Part shown: piece by piece, positions 17,568 to 28,815 of the stretch
Position numbering within the stretch: position 1 is the first letter of the stretch
How the letters are laid out: every line of letters starts with the position of its first letter
Source of the DNA: Lewinellaceae bacterium
GTDB taxonomy: Bacteria > Bacteroidota > Bacteroidia > Chitinophagales > Saprospiraceae
Assembly: GCA_016710765.1 (NCBI GenBank)
Contig: JADJUJ010000003.1
Location: 248,001 to 312,000 of the forward strand
Direction of reading: 5' to 3'
DNA length: 64,000 bases
The notes under the pieces: generated by a model
Seen by the model: the letters and a program-made list of their open reading frames with translations, nothing else
The model's database searches: none
Told to the model about the DNA's origin: nothing
Made by a program: the position numbers and the translations under genes

Positions 17568-19310
17568 TTAATTTATTCTTGCGACAGGATACATTCTGTG
17601 TGCAGGTTCGTACCAGGGTGAATGGCGGTACACCCAGTCGAGCTGTGCGCTGGCGCTGACTGCAAATTTGGGGTCTTTTTGTCGTTTTTCTGCTAACTCC
17701 GCCTGTATTTCCGGATGTTCTTTCAAATAATCTGCTGCCAGGTCTTCAAAGACATAAGCGGAAAAGTATTCCTTTTGCATCAGTATGGGTTCGAAAAAAT
17801 TCCAGGCAAACCATGAATCGGGCGCTTGTGGTTCAAGGGTTTCTACAATGAAGCGGTTGGCTTCCTGGTTTGTACGGACCAGCCAGTCGCCCTTTCGGAA
17901 CGCCCGCTGCATATTTTTGGTTTCTAACGCAATTTGGTAATGGTAGTAGTGGCCCTCCCAACCATTGCGGGTTTCAAAACTTCGGATGAAGTAACTTTCG
18001 GTTTCCAGCAGGGTATCCCTTTCAAGAGCGTCCATCCGAACGCCATTGCGCTGCAACCGCTGTACCACTTCCGACCAGGCCTGCGGGATGACATAGGCTC
18101 GGGGTTTGGCGATTTCCATGGCCGGGAGGTATTCGTTGTAGTAGGGTATTGCTTTGGCGTAGGGTTCGTTGCGGTCGTACCAGAGCCGTGGAAGCCCGCT
18201 GACTTCGGATGGCTTGTATTTGGCGGCATAGCCTTTGAATAGAAAATCCTGCTGCCGGGTGGTATCGAGCTGCCAGTCGAGCGAAAAACGCGTTTTATTC
18301 CGGGTGATTTCCATGGCACGTTGCCGCGTTTCGCCCAGTTCAAGGTAGTTTTCTCCAACGAAAGCAATAACCGATTCCATGAAGGCGCGGGTGCTGCGCA
18401 ACCGATCGGCAAAAGGCTTGAGCATGTGCGTTTCGGGCATAAACCCAATGGTGTTCCAAAGGGCTGCATAGCCGGTTGAGTAGCGCGCATAATCACAGAA
18501 GCTGATCAGTCCACTGTCGGGCGTGTTTCCAGGGCCATCTACGTAGGGCGTCATCTCCCAGCCCCGGTTTTTCAAATCACCGAACAGGTAGGGGATCATT
18601 TTTTGCTGCAGGAACTGATCGAGCGGAGCTTCCAGTTTGTTGTGCAGCGTTGGGATGAGCGTCAGGGTATACTGGTAATCGGCGCCATTAGAGGTGTGGT
18701 TGTCGATGAACACGTCGGGCATCCAGCGTTGAAAGATTTCCTGGAAACTTTGTGCATTGCGGGTGTCGCTTTTGATAAAATCGCGGTTCAGGTCGTAATT
18801 GCGTGCATTGCCCCGAAAGCCATACGATTCCGGGCCATTCTGGTTGGCGCGTGTGCTGCTGTTGCGGTTGAGGCAGCCGCCTACATTGTACACCGGGATG
18901 ACCACCAGCACGAGATGGTCCAGTGCAGTACCAGGCGCAGCAAGCAGGTCGCGAAGCAGCAGCACCGTGGCGTCAATACCTTCTGGTTCACCAGGGTGGA
19001 TACCATTGTTGATCAACAGAATGCGGCGACCCGACTGCCGGATTCGGGCTGGATCAAACACGCCGTCGTTCGACAAAACAGCTACATGAAGGGGCAGGCC
19101 AGCATCTGTGCTGCCCGAGGTGCTCAGTTGAAACTGTCCCGGGTAGGCGGCGGCCATTTTTTCATAGCACCGGATGATTTCCTCGTAGTGCAGGGTTTCG
19201 TTGGAATCGCGTTCAAAAGGAATGGTAAATAGCGGCGCGGCGTGCTGGGCGTACACCGGTTGGGCCAGCAGCCAGCAGCAATAGAACAAGGCAATTCGTA
19301 AACATGGCAT
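17568..19310 (-). CDS. Exported M14 family zinc carboxypeptidase
   Basis: A 580-residue exported peptidase. Residues 1-21 are a signal peptide (...QPVYAQ). Zinc ligands of the M14 family are present: H105 and E108 in HPGEPEG, and H205 in FIDNHTSNG. The substrate-anchoring NR pair is N175-R176 in NYDLNRDF. The usual catalytic glutamate region lies further on and could not be placed with certainty. The protein is longer than simple carboxypeptidases, with a C-terminal extension of beta strands but no T9SS sorting domain, so a periplasmic or outer-surface location is inferred. It is a single gene, and the upstream gap to 19559 shows no other gene. Confidence 0.87.
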   Translation of the reverse strand: MPCLRIALFYCCWLLAQPVYAQHAAPLFTIPFERDSNETLHYEEIIRCYEKMAAAYPGQFQLSTSGSTDAGLPLHVAVLSNDGVFDPARIRQSGRRILLINNGIHPGEPEGIDATVLLLRDLLAAPGTALDHLVLVVIPVYNVGGCLNRNSSTRANQNGPESYGFRGNARNYDLNRDFIKSDTRNAQSFQEIFQRWMPDVFIDNHTSNGADYQYTLTLIPTLHNKLEAPLDQFLQQKMIPYLFGDLKNRGWEMTPYVDGPGNTPDSGLISFCDYARYSTGYAALWNTIGFMPETHMLKPFADRLRSTRAFMESVIAFVGENYLELGETRQRAMEITRNKTRFSLDWQLDTTRQQDFLFKGYAAKYKPSEVSGLPRLWYDRNEPYAKAIPYYNEYLPAMEIAKPRAYVIPQAWSEVVQRLQRNGVRMDALERDTLLETESYFIRSFETRNGWEGHYYHYQIALETKNMQRAFRKGDWLVRTNQEANRFIVETLEPQAPDSWFAWNFFEPILMQKEYFSAYVFEDLAADYLKEHPEIQAELAEKRQKDPKFAVSASAQLDWVYRHSPWYEPAHRMYPVARIN

Positions 19311-19559
19311 ACCAGGGAGTTTTCAGGGCGAAAATAGGGAAAAGCCTGCGAACCGGGTGGATGCAATCTTTCAAAATACAATGCGGGGAATCAGTACTGT
19401 TTTTGGGGGTAAGTTGTGGCCCGCTTTTTGGGGTGTTGCGGCAAGGTTTCCATCAACGTAAAACTACGCATTTATTGTTGTAGTTAAAACCGTCTTTGCC
19501 CGACAATTTAGCAGGAAATTGCGCCGTTACCCTTTTTCACCAAATGTTGAAAACTGCTT

Positions 19560-20402
19560 ATGCCACGCCAGCTGCTACTATTGCTTTTTCTCTTTCCCAT
19601 TTTCCTTAGTGCACAAACCGAATACACCCTTCAGGATGCCCTCGACAAGGAGCAAATTAAGCTTCGGGTAGATGGCGCGGGTGGACATTCCGGTCAATCG
19701 CTGGTATTGCACATAGAACGCCTGGCAAAACGCGCCATCAAAGTGCGCATTCCGGCTGGGTTGGTGTTTGAGCCGGCCGATACGAACCTGCAGGCTTTGG
19801 TGGTGGTCAAAGAGGAACTCATTGCATTGGAGAACCCGAAAGTTTTTTTTAAAGTCTGGGGTGTTTGTTCAGAGGCACACGACCGTTCGCCGGGTGAGGG
19901 TGATGTTTTCACGCCGGGAGAACTGGCTGCCGGGGCCTTGTTGAAACTGACCCAGTACATTTCCGACAACAAGTTGTACCGCGATGGCGATGCTCAGTCG
20001 GCAGTGTGGGCGGTCACCGATGCTTATCCGATAGCCACCATCCAACATAAGGGCTTGCTGGCCACTACCTGCCAACTTTTAGGACAGCCCCTTCCCGAAT
20101 ACAAAATCAATACGTCTGCTGCGACACGCCCGGCCCGCCCACGTGAGGTTGCCATGCAGTATGAGCCGCTTTCTGTGGAGGGCAATTTTGAGTACCAGAC
20201 CAACACAGAAAAAATTATCAACGTGTATGTGATCGATTCCACCGGCAATAAAGTCCGCTCTATTTTTGAAAACCAACGCCATCCACCGGGTTGGGCAAAA
20301 TATTCTTTCTATTTCAAAACCACCAAACTGCCCCGTGGCACGTATGAGGTTTGTCTGGATGATGGGGAAAAGATCGTGAAGAAGATCAAGGTGACGTATT
20401 AG
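19560..20402 (+). CDS. Exported protein of unknown function
   Basis: A 280-residue protein with a clear signal peptide (residues 1-19, ending FLSAQ). The middle contains an all-beta domain (LVLHIERLAKRAIKVRIPAG) followed by a helical stretch, and the last ~80 residues form an Ig-like strand set (VYVIDSTGNKVRSIFENQRHPPGW, then RGTYEVCLDDGEKI), resembling the FlgD/Por-secretion type fold, but there is no convincing PNP motif for a sorting domain. No family was recognised. It converges with the CLC gene across a long inverted repeat. Confidence 0.75.
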   Translation: MPRQLLLLLFLFPIFLSAQTEYTLQDALDKEQIKLRVDGAGGHSGQSLVLHIERLAKRAIKVRIPAGLVFEPADTNLQALVVVKEELIALENPKVFFKVWGVCSEAHDRSPGEGDVFTPGELAAGALLKLTQYISDNKLYRDGDAQSAVWAVTDAYPIATIQHKGLLATTCQLLGQPLPEYKINTSAATRPARPREVAMQYEPLSVEGNFEYQTNTEKIINVYVIDSTGNKVRSIFENQRHPPGWAKYSFYFKTTKLPRGTYEVCLDDGEKIVKKIKVTY

Positions 20403-20644
20403 TTGGTCTTTAGTCTTTGGCCTTTGGTCTTTGGCTTTGCTCCGAAGTACTCACTGTTTGGTTTTCAAGGTATTGCGTTGATCCAAAGTTGTAAACCATA
20501 AATTTTACACCTCCAGTTCACAGACCCTGTAAAATACAGCAGGTGTATTATTGATCAACACATATTTTGTCAAAAAAACAATTCACTGAAAACCCAACAG
20601 TAAATATTTCGGAGCAAAGCCAAGGGCTAAAGACCAAAGACCAA
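20403..20644. repeat. Long inverted repeat between convergent genes (arms ~58-65 nt)
   Basis: The left arm (20403-20467) contains TTGGTCTTTAGTCTTTGGCC and GGCTTTGCTCCGAA; the right arm (20587-20644) is the reverse complement with small differences (TTCGGAGCAAAGCC, CTAAAGACCAAAGACCAA). Loop length is about 119 bases. The arms contain a repeated TTTGGTC-like 8-9-mer that also occurs near 15220. It separates the stops of the exported protein (20402) and the CLC gene (20656). Confidence 0.7.
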
Positions 20645-20655
20645 CCAGGTTCGCA

Positions 20656-22049
20656 TCAGGTTTGCTGTTTCAGGTCATCCAAATATTGCTCTTTTTGGAT
20701 TTCATAGAACGATTTGTCCATTAAGAAACCAGCTGCCAGGTTGCCAACTATGCCAGCCAGCAAAAAATAGAAAATGGCAGAGTGCCGGTCGGTCATCTCC
20801 AATACAAGGATGGCGGAGGTGAAGGGCGTTCTGGTAACACCTGTCAGAAAGGCAATCATACTGACCAGAATGAGCAGGTTGTGGTGATCGGAAGTGAGCC
20901 CCAGTGGCCCTACCAATAATGCTCCGAGTGCAGCGCCCGAAGAGAGGGCCGTTGCAAAAATGCCACCACCACCGCCAACGCTGAATGACAACGCAGCCCC
21001 AATGAAGCGGGCAGGAAAGGCATACAGCGGAACGCTCTCTGCGCCGTCGAACAAGATCTGGTTGATCACCGATTTTCCAGTACCCATGGATACGGTACCG
21101 CTGAAATAAGTGAGGATGGCAAACAACATGCTCAGGCCCAATACAAACAACAGTTGATGGCTCCGTTTTTTATAGACCGATCGCTTGGAGGACACCCAAA
21201 GTAACATCCGCGTAAATCCGGCGCCGGCATAACCGGCCATAAAAGCCACCAGCAGTAGGGCCCATATCATCCAAATGGGAAAAGGATCGATACGCGGGTA
21301 TCCCAGGTACAGGTAGGCGCCCAGAAAGTTTTGTGCCGTCATACCGGCAATAATTACGGCGCTGAAAACTGCGGTGCGAAAGCGGGCGATATGGCTTTTG
21401 CTCAATTCTTCAATAACGTAAACAATACCTCCCAACGGCGTATTGAAGGCCGCAGCAAGCCCGGATGCCCCGCCGGTAATCAGCATGATGCGGTGAGAAA
21501 CCCTGGGCCAGGAATCCGGAATGAGCCGGTATACCAGGTCGAAAATAGAGCCTGATACTTGCAGGGTTGGTCCCTCCCGACCGATGGCGCCGCCGCCGAG
21601 CATCAGTAAAAGACTGCTTCCAATTTTTACCAGTCCGATTTTGACACTTAAAAACAAGGAAACAAACCGACTCCGCGAAGTGCCTGCAAGGTCGATGGCC
21701 GCCATTAATTGTGGTATACCACTGCCTTTTGCGTTGGGGGCAAGCCGTGCGGTAAGCAGCCAGGAGGCGATGAAAAATACCGGGTTATGAGAAAAATAAG
21801 CCAGTTTTGATACCCGTAAACCGCTTTTGCCCCTTGTTCGAACAATTTAAAAAGGTGCTCATAACCCACGGCAACCAAGCCAGTAAGGATGGAAGCTACC
21901 CACAAGGGAATGGCCTGGAAAGGAATTTTCAGGTGCTGGTTTTCCAGGATTTTTTGCTGTACTAATTTCCCAATCTTGGTATTGCGAAGGGATTTTAGTT
22001 TTCGGTACAGCCAAAGTTCCCAGGGATACAAATGGTATTTTTGTTGCAT
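20656..22049 (-). CDS. CLC-type chloride channel or transporter, frameshifted in this sequence
   Basis: A CLC family protein, 464 residues when repaired. The N-terminal 80-odd codons (from the ATG at 22049) and the larger downstream part are in different frames. Adding one base to the run of five A at 21792-21796 (T on the coding strand) joins YQNWLIF to SHNPVFFIASWLLTA and runs on to AKGSGIPQLMAAID. Family signatures then appear in order: GSGIP, GREGP in GGGAIGREGPTLQ, and GGGGIFATAL. All three line the ion path in CLC proteins. The C-terminus ends soon after the last helix, without CBS domains. Whether it is a channel or exchanger cannot be decided here. Confidence 0.88.
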
Positions 22050-22245
22050 ACTGGATCAGAAAACACTGCTGTTCGGCAAGGTTACGGTTTTTTTGTAAAT
22101 GACCGGCCATTTTAGCCTTGCAATGCTGGAAGGTCGGGCGGAATTGGGATAAAACTTCCCGATGCCGCAGATTAGCAAAACCTTTTTCTTTTTTACTATG
22201 TTTGAGCATCATTTGATCTACAATTATCTAATCAGACCTCTGTGT

Positions 22246-25002
22246 ATGCTACCATTTCGACAAATCTCGTTGCTTTTTTGTGCCATTTTGCTGAGCGTAA
22301 CCGGCAGTCATGCGCAAACCCTGCTCGATGCAGTAACCCCTCGCCCTTATGCTCCCCGCAATGTTTTTGAACTGCAGGAAGGATTCGACCAATGGGCGAA
22401 AGGCAAAGACCTGAGTACCCTCAAAGGCTGGAAAAATTTTGAGCGCAAACTGTACATCGAAAGCACCCGTGTTAATGCAGACGGAAATTATCCCAGCGAC
22501 TCGGAGTATCTCGAAACAGTGCAATCGGTCATGGCGCTTCATCAGCAAGTCCAGAACAGGAACGCTTCCTCCTGGTGGCCGGTCGGTCCCTTTGGCCCGC
22601 CACCCTCCAACAGCCAGATTGGGATTGGCCGTATCAACTGTGTGGCATTTCATCCTACCAACCCCGATATCATTTACGTCGGCGTACCCGATGGGGGAAT
22701 CTGGAAAACCGATAACCAGGGTCAGAGCTGGATTCCACTGGGCGACGGCTTACCCGTGCCTGGCGTTAGTGCTATACTGATCGATCCCCTGCATCCTGAT
22801 ACGATGTTTATTGCCACCGGTGACGCAGAATACAACATGGGCTCTACTACCGGCACCATCAGCAGCTCGAGCGGCTATGAGCGCGGGTTGGGTGTATTCA
22901 AAACCACCGATGGCGGACTAAGCTGGGAGCCTACGGGCCTGAGCACCAACCCTGTAACCCACCATCTCAGTTTGCTCACCGGACTGGTAGCCCTGCAGGA
23001 CTCTGCTTACCATATGCTGGCATCGGGGCCCAAAGGTGTTTTCCGCAGCGACAATGGCGGCGACAACTGGTACAAAACCATCGCCGAACCAGTGGAAGTT
23101 ATGGAGCAGGATCCTATCAACCCAAACATCATTTATGCGGCTTCCAGTAACCGTTTTTACGACAATACTTACAACCGCCCTTCCATTCTGAAATCGGTTG
23201 ATTTCGGAAAAACCTGGGTTCGCCTGCCAGTGTTTGGTACGGGTGAAACCACTTCCAGAATCAATCTCCGTATTGCGCCTTCCAGTCCGAACATCGTGTA
23301 TGCACTGGCGGCCAACGGCTCGGATTCGGGTTTGTTTGGCGTATACCGTAGTGAAGATTCGGGTGATAATTGGACGCAAGTAGTTAACAGTGATACCCTC
23401 AACCTGCTGGGCTGGAACCTTGGCGACCCTGATAATGATTCCGGTGGACAAGGCTGGTACGATCTGGTGCTTTGTGTGGACAACGAAAACCCCAACCGAT
23501 TGTTTGTTGGGGGGGTGAACCTTTGGGGCTCTGAAGATGGTGGCTATACCTGGGCGCTCAGTACCCACTGGACCAAGTGGGCCGGCCCCAGTGCCCATGC
23601 CGACTTGCACCAAATGCGTTACAACCCAATTTCAGGGAAATACTACCTGTGTTCAGACGGCGGAATCGTAAGCACCGACAGCTTGGTGCTGGGCGACATG
23701 GTTGCCATCCGGGAGTGCGTTCAGAACAATGGATCCTTTGAATATGGCTGTTATACCTTTCCCACGGTTTGGGAAGACATCATGAATGGCCTTGCCATTA
23801 CCCACTTCTACAAACTCGATGTGTTTAACGGCGACGATCGCTACATCATCGGTGGCGCGCAGGATAATTCGCATTCCCTTCGCCATGCCGATGGCAACTG
23901 GCAGACCGTGTTTCGGGGAGATGGAATGGATGCCACGTTTCATTCCACTAACCCTGACATTGTTTTTGGTGCATCCCAAAACGGTAGTATCCATGTTACT
24001 TACGATGGCGCGCAATCCTACGATTTCAACATCAGCAATCCTGCGCGCGACAATGGCGCCACGGGCGGCTGGGTGACCCCCTTCGAAGGCACCGCAACGG
24101 AGCCCTTCAAAATGTATGTCGGCTTCCAAAACATGTGGGAATACGATGCCGACACAGAGCAGTGGACGCAACTCTCCGATTTTGGCAGCGGACAAACTGC
24201 ACGGGAAGTAGCCCTTTGCCCAACCAATCCGGATGCCCTTGCCTTACTCAAAACGGGTTCCACCGCGGGCTCCCGCCAAATTTGGCTCACCAAAGACCAT
24301 GGCGCCAACTGGGATAAAATCAGCGACAATACCAATATTTTTGGCTTCGCTTATGCTTCCGATATTTGCTTTGGCAACAGCGACAACGAATTGTACCTCG
24401 CGCTGGCCGGTTATACCAACAACCACCGGATCTACCGCACCATGGATGGCGGGCAAACCTGGGAAAATATTACCAAAGGCTTTCCTAAAATTCCGGTGAT
24501 AACCATCGAACACCATACCCATTCCCTGAACAACATGGTGTACATTGGCACCGACGATGGCGTATATTATACCAACGACGACCTGGATGAGTGGGTTCCG
24601 TATTTTGATGGCCTACCTGTTGTTCGCGTATCGGATATGGAACTGCATTACGCCTCCAACAAAGTTTACATCGCCACCTACGGTCGGGGTATGTGGGCCA
24701 ATGATTTGATCCCCACCCCGCTGGTCAGTACCGAAACCCCCAAGCCACTCCAGGCTACGCTGAAGGTGGTGCCCAACCCTAGCGCAGGAAGTGGGATGAT
24801 TTACCTGAACGAATTGCAGGCGGGGCGTTTTCAACTCCGTATTGTCGATGTGCTGGGCCGTGAAGTATGGCAGCAATCCATGGAAAATGTAGGTACGCAA
24901 ATGGCCTTGCCTGTTCCATCTGGTTTGATATCCGGCTTGTACTACCTGCAATTACAGCAAGGCAAAAACACCCGCACGGTTACATTTTTAATAGAAAAAT
25001 AA
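22246..25002 (+). CDS. BNR/sortilin-type beta-propeller T9SS cargo
   Basis: A 918-residue exported protein. A signal peptide (MLPFRQISLL... to about residue 25, ending SHAQ) precedes a propeller built of repeated GGxxWxxxxxG / S-x-D-x-G-x-x-W elements (for example TDNQGQSWIPLGDG, TTDGGLSWEPTG, SDNGGDNWYKT, MDGGQTWENIT), the Asp-box form of BNR/sialidase and VPS10-like propellers. The catalytic residues of true sialidases are not visible, so this may be a binding protein or a distant glycosidase. The last ~85 residues are a type A T9SS sorting domain: LKVVPNPSAGSG, VDVLGREVW, GLYYLQLQQG. I chose the ATG at 22246 because MLPF begins a normal signal peptide; ATGs at 22162 and 22198 would add unusual sequence. 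Confidence 0.87.
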   Translation: MLPFRQISLLFCAILLSVTGSHAQTLLDAVTPRPYAPRNVFELQEGFDQWAKGKDLSTLKGWKNFERKLYIESTRVNADGNYPSDSEYLETVQSVMALHQQVQNRNASSWWPVGPFGPPPSNSQIGIGRINCVAFHPTNPDIIYVGVPDGGIWKTDNQGQSWIPLGDGLPVPGVSAILIDPLHPDTMFIATGDAEYNMGSTTGTISSSSGYERGLGVFKTTDGGLSWEPTGLSTNPVTHHLSLLTGLVALQDSAYHMLASGPKGVFRSDNGGDNWYKTIAEPVEVMEQDPINPNIIYAASSNRFYDNTYNRPSILKSVDFGKTWVRLPVFGTGETTSRINLRIAPSSPNIVYALAANGSDSGLFGVYRSEDSGDNWTQVVNSDTLNLLGWNLGDPDNDSGGQGWYDLVLCVDNENPNRLFVGGVNLWGSEDGGYTWALSTHWTKWAGPSAHADLHQMRYNPISGKYYLCSDGGIVSTDSLVLGDMVAIRECVQNNGSFEYGCYTFPTVWEDIMNGLAITHFYKLDVFNGDDRYIIGGAQDNSHSLRHADGNWQTVFRGDGMDATFHSTNPDIVFGASQNGSIHVTYDGAQSYDFNISNPARDNGATGGWVTPFEGTATEPFKMYVGFQNMWEYDADTEQWTQLSDFGSGQTAREVALCPTNPDALALLKTGSTAGSRQIWLTKDHGANWDKISDNTNIFGFAYASDICFGNSDNELYLALAGYTNNHRIYRTMDGGQTWENITKGFPKIPVITIEHHTHSLNNMVYIGTDDGVYYTNDDLDEWVPYFDGLPVVRVSDMELHYASNKVYIATYGRGMWANDLIPTPLVSTETPKPLQATLKVVPNPSAGSGMIYLNELQAGRFQLRIVDVLGREVWQQSMENVGTQMALPVPSGLISGLYYLQLQQGKNTRTVTFLIEK

Positions 25003-25038
25003 GATGGCAGGACTGTAATCGTTCGCGAATTACTCTGA

Positions 25039-25086
25039 TACCCGCAGCGTTTGCTTGATGTAAATGCTGCGGGTATTGGCTTTTTT
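25039..25086 (+). terminator. Terminator after the BNR-propeller gene
   Basis: TACCCGCAGC pairs with GCTGCGGGTA, with a secondary AAA/TTT pairing in the loop, and a run of six T starts four bases after the stem. It lies 37 bases after the stop at 25002. Confidence 0.75.
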
Positions 25087-25231
25087 AGCACCAATCCAGA
25101 TTTTGCCGATGGCAAAAACAAATGATAAATCCCAAAGACTGCACTCCAAATAAAATCTTTTGCGGGTAAATTCCGTTTATTTGCGGAATCCGATGCCAGC
25201 AATACTTTTCAGCATTTTTACCTGATATACA

Positions 25232-28200
25232 ATGTCAAACATTCGCCTTTATACCTTTTTACTCCTTCAACTGTGCGGGAGCATGGTGGCCTTTGCCCAA
25301 AAAAGCGACTGGACGGCTACGCGCTGTAGCCAGGTGGACCGAAACCGCTCCATTGCTAATGTGACCCTTGGGGCGGGTAATGCCATGCTGGTTGGGAATG
25401 CCCGAACCATTTACCAGGTTCAATCCTGTGACCTCGCAACGGCACAACCACTGGCACCGGGAGAACAAAGCGTGCTCAATTACCGTGGCGGCAATACCGA
25501 CCTGCGCTGGACGGACGAGGAGATGAAAACGGCCATAAAAAGTTCCGTGAACATCCAAACCGCATGGTACGATGAAGGAGCAGACCGGCTTTGGATTGGA
25601 ACAAAATCCAACGGCGTTTTTGTGCTCAAGGCCAAACCCCAATTGCAACTGATCGATCAGATTACATCCTCCAACTCCAAATTGAAGTCGAACCAGATCA
25701 ATATTATCTTTCAGGACCCCTCAGGCACCATGTGGATAGGTTCGGAAGAAGGCATGCTGACCGGTACGCCTGGAAAATGGAAATATGAAATCAACGGTTA
25801 TGGCGTATTGCGTGCCAGGGCCTTTGGCAACGATGTGTATGTATTGGCCGATGGCGAGTTTTGGGTCGTGGAAGGCGGCTCAAAATGGCGCGCCATCGTC
25901 ATCGATGAAAAAGCCCTGGAAGGCGAACCCCGTGACTTTGATGTGGCGCCTGACGGCACCCTGTGGGTTCTGTCGGCAATGGCTTCCGCTTACAACCTGC
26001 AAACCGATGAGTTTCACTTTTTCAGTGGTATTCAGGATTATACCAGCGAGTACGGAAAGTGTATTGTCGTAGACAAGGAAGGCGAAGCCTGGATCGGTAC
26101 GGATGATAAGGGCTTGTACCATATTGGTATCCCGTCCGGACTGGCAATTATCTGCAGCATCGACCAACCGGTTTCCTGCCGGGGAAATGGCAATGATGGC
26201 GCATTGCGGGTGAAGGTGAGCGGGGGTGCAGAACCGCTGACGTATAAATGGTCGGCGCCAGGCATGGAAGGTGAAAACCCGACCCAGCTGATGGCAGGAA
26301 AATATACTGTAACGGTTACCGACAGCAAGGGCATTTCTAAATCTGCGGATGTAAGTCTGGATGACCCGAGACTCAAGTTGGAAGTGAAGTTGCTGAAACC
26401 GGAAACAGGTGCCGGCGATGCCAATGGGAATGCAGAAGTTGTTGTTTCAGGGGGAAGTCCGCGTTACCAATACCGCTGGGACAATGCTGAAACCACCAAC
26501 GTCGCGCGAAAACTCAGTGAAGGAACCCACACCGTAACGGTAACCGATGCCAAGGGCTGTTCTGCCACCACAAGCCTGAAAATGACCCAAATGGTCGCAG
26601 AACTCAGCGTCAGCATACAGGAAATCACGCCAATAAAGTGCATCGGGGGCAAAACAGGCGTACTGCAAGCAGTAGTGCAAGGTGGTAAAAGCCCCTATAA
26701 ATTCAACTGGAGCACTGCCGCCACTACCGAGTCGATTAACAGCCTTACCGCCGGCACCTATAAAGTGACCATAACCGATTCCCTGGGCGCAACGGTAGCA
26801 GGGAGTTTCAACATCGAGCCGCCTGCGCCTTTCTCAGCGGTAGCCTTGCCCAAGGGGCCAGCAACAGCCAATCAAAGCAATGGGGTGGCTACTGTTCAGG
26901 TTCAGGGGGCACCAGTCCGTACGTTTACCAGTGGGACAACGGTGAAAAAACGGAAACCGCGGTTGCGCTTGGGCCAGGCAAACACGCTGTTACCATTACG
27001 GATACCAACGGCTGTGTGGTAGCTGCATCGGCTGAAATTACCGAGAATATTCTGCCCCTGTCGGTAGTGATCAGTGCCAACAATACCATACGTTGCTTTG
27101 GCGATCGTAGTGCCACGGTGCAAGCCGCCATCAGCGGCGGCAAACTGCCTTATGCTTACACCTGGAGCGATGCAAATATTGGTCAGGGTGAAAGCCTCAA
27201 GGCCCTTGGTGCAGGCAACTACACGCTCACGGTTACCGATGCAGAGGGTAAAACAGCCGCCGCATCTGTCGTTGTAAAACAACCCGATCTGCTCGAATTA
27301 AGGGTAGCGGTGAAAAGTGCTGCGGCAACCAACCAAGCCAATGGCCAGGCTGTTGGTACGGTAAAAGGCGGCGTTCCACCCTATACTTTCGCCTGGGATA
27401 ATAAAGAAAATACGGAAACGGCATTGCACCTTCCTGCCGGTTCGCACACACTAGCCGTAACCGATGCCAATGGTTGTACCGCCACAGGTTCGGTTGAGAT
27501 CACGGAAAACATCCTGCCACTGGTGATGAATCTCTCGCAGAAAAATGCCATCCGTTGTCAGGGTAAAAAAGAGGCTGCATTATCACTGACCATAGAAGGA
27601 GGGAAGCCTCCGTTCAAGATTTTATGGAGCGATGCGGCACTTCAGGGCGAACAAGTGGCGAACCTGGGTCCGGGCACCTATGCTGTCACCGTAACCGATG
27701 CAGCCGGAAAAGAACTGAGCAAATCCATTACCGTGAGTGAGCCGCCCCTGTTGAGTGCTGCTGCGGAACTGGTGGCTGCAGCCTCTGTGAACCAGTCGGA
27801 CAGCGCCGCACAATTAAAAGTGAGCGGTGGTGCAACGCCTTACCAGTATGCCTGGGACAATGGAGAAACCAGCACCAAAGCCGTAAAATTACCACCGGGC
27901 GCGAATGCGGCTACCGTAACGGATGCCAACGGCTGTACCGCTATTGCCTCCATCGGTGTTCCGGAGAACATTTTGCCCCTGCTGGCCAGCATTGAAGGCC
28001 AGTCGGGCATTCGCTGTGCCGGTGCTAAAGAAGGCTCGCTTTCAGTAAAGGTTAGTGGCGGCAAGCCGCCCTATATTTTCCTGTGGAGTAATCCCGCTTT
28101 CAAAGGTGAGGCACTCAAAGGACTGGGCGCTGGCGAATACGCGGTGACGGTTTCTGATGCCAAAGGCACTACCGCAACCGCAGCGTACATGGTTACGGCG

Positions 28201-28815
28201 CCAGACAGCCTGAAAGCCGAACTCATCCGGAAAGTTGGCGCTACCACCGACCGAACCCGCGACGGCAAAGCCATGCTGTCGGTCAGCGGAGGAAAACCGG
28301 AATACAGCATTGTTTGGGACAACGAAGAAAAAGGCACCAATGCCCGTCAACTTATCCAGGGACCCCACAGCGTCACCGTTACAGATGCCAATGGTTGCAA
28401 CGCCAAACTCAGTTTTGAAACAGGAAAACGAATTTTGCCCGCTCTTACTGAAGGGATGCTGAGCAACGGACAAACGATTCGGATGGAGCGACTGCAATTT
28501 GAGGCAGATAGTTCCCGCCTTACGCCCGATTGTTTGCCGGTATTGGACGAAGTGTACGACTTCTTAGCAGAAAACGGCAAGATTGTTATCGAAATTGGCG
28601 GCCATACCAACAGCACCCCGCCCGATGAATTTTGCGACCGTTTGTCGTCGGCCCGTGCCAAATCCGTAGCAGACTACCTGATCACAAAAGGTATTGATCC
28701 CAAGCGTGTGGTGTCGAAAGGCTATGGCAAACGCAAACCGATTGTCAGCAATGCTACCCCGGAAGGCCGAAGGCAAAACCAACGGGTGGAGATCAAAATC
28801 CTGGAAATCAATTGA
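25232..28815 (+). CDS. Propeller / SprB-repeat / OmpA surface protein, frameshifted in this sequence
   Basis: An envelope protein, 1194 residues when repaired. Order: signal peptide (residues 1-22, ending AFAQ); a reg_prop-like propeller region around 90-300 with RLWIGTKSNGVFVL and TMWIGSEEGMLTG; then about ten SprB-like repeats (Y-x-x-x-W ... G-x-Y-x-V-T-V-T-D) in five alternating A/B pairs; then an OmpA domain (about 1085-1194) with EIGGHTN, LSSARAKSV and GYGKRKPI. The frame breaks at the G5 run 26905-26909; one extra G restores a complete B repeat (YVYQWDNGEKTE). The OmpA domain implies binding to peptidoglycan at the periplasmic face; no T9SS sorting domain or beta-barrel is visible. Next gene overlaps by one base (TGATG). 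Confidence 0.85.

Noticed and set aside
21780..21810. Programmed -1 frameshift as an explanation for the split CLC gene
   Set aside because: No good slippery heptamer in the right frame; a single missing base in the A5 run explains it, like the other seven breaks.
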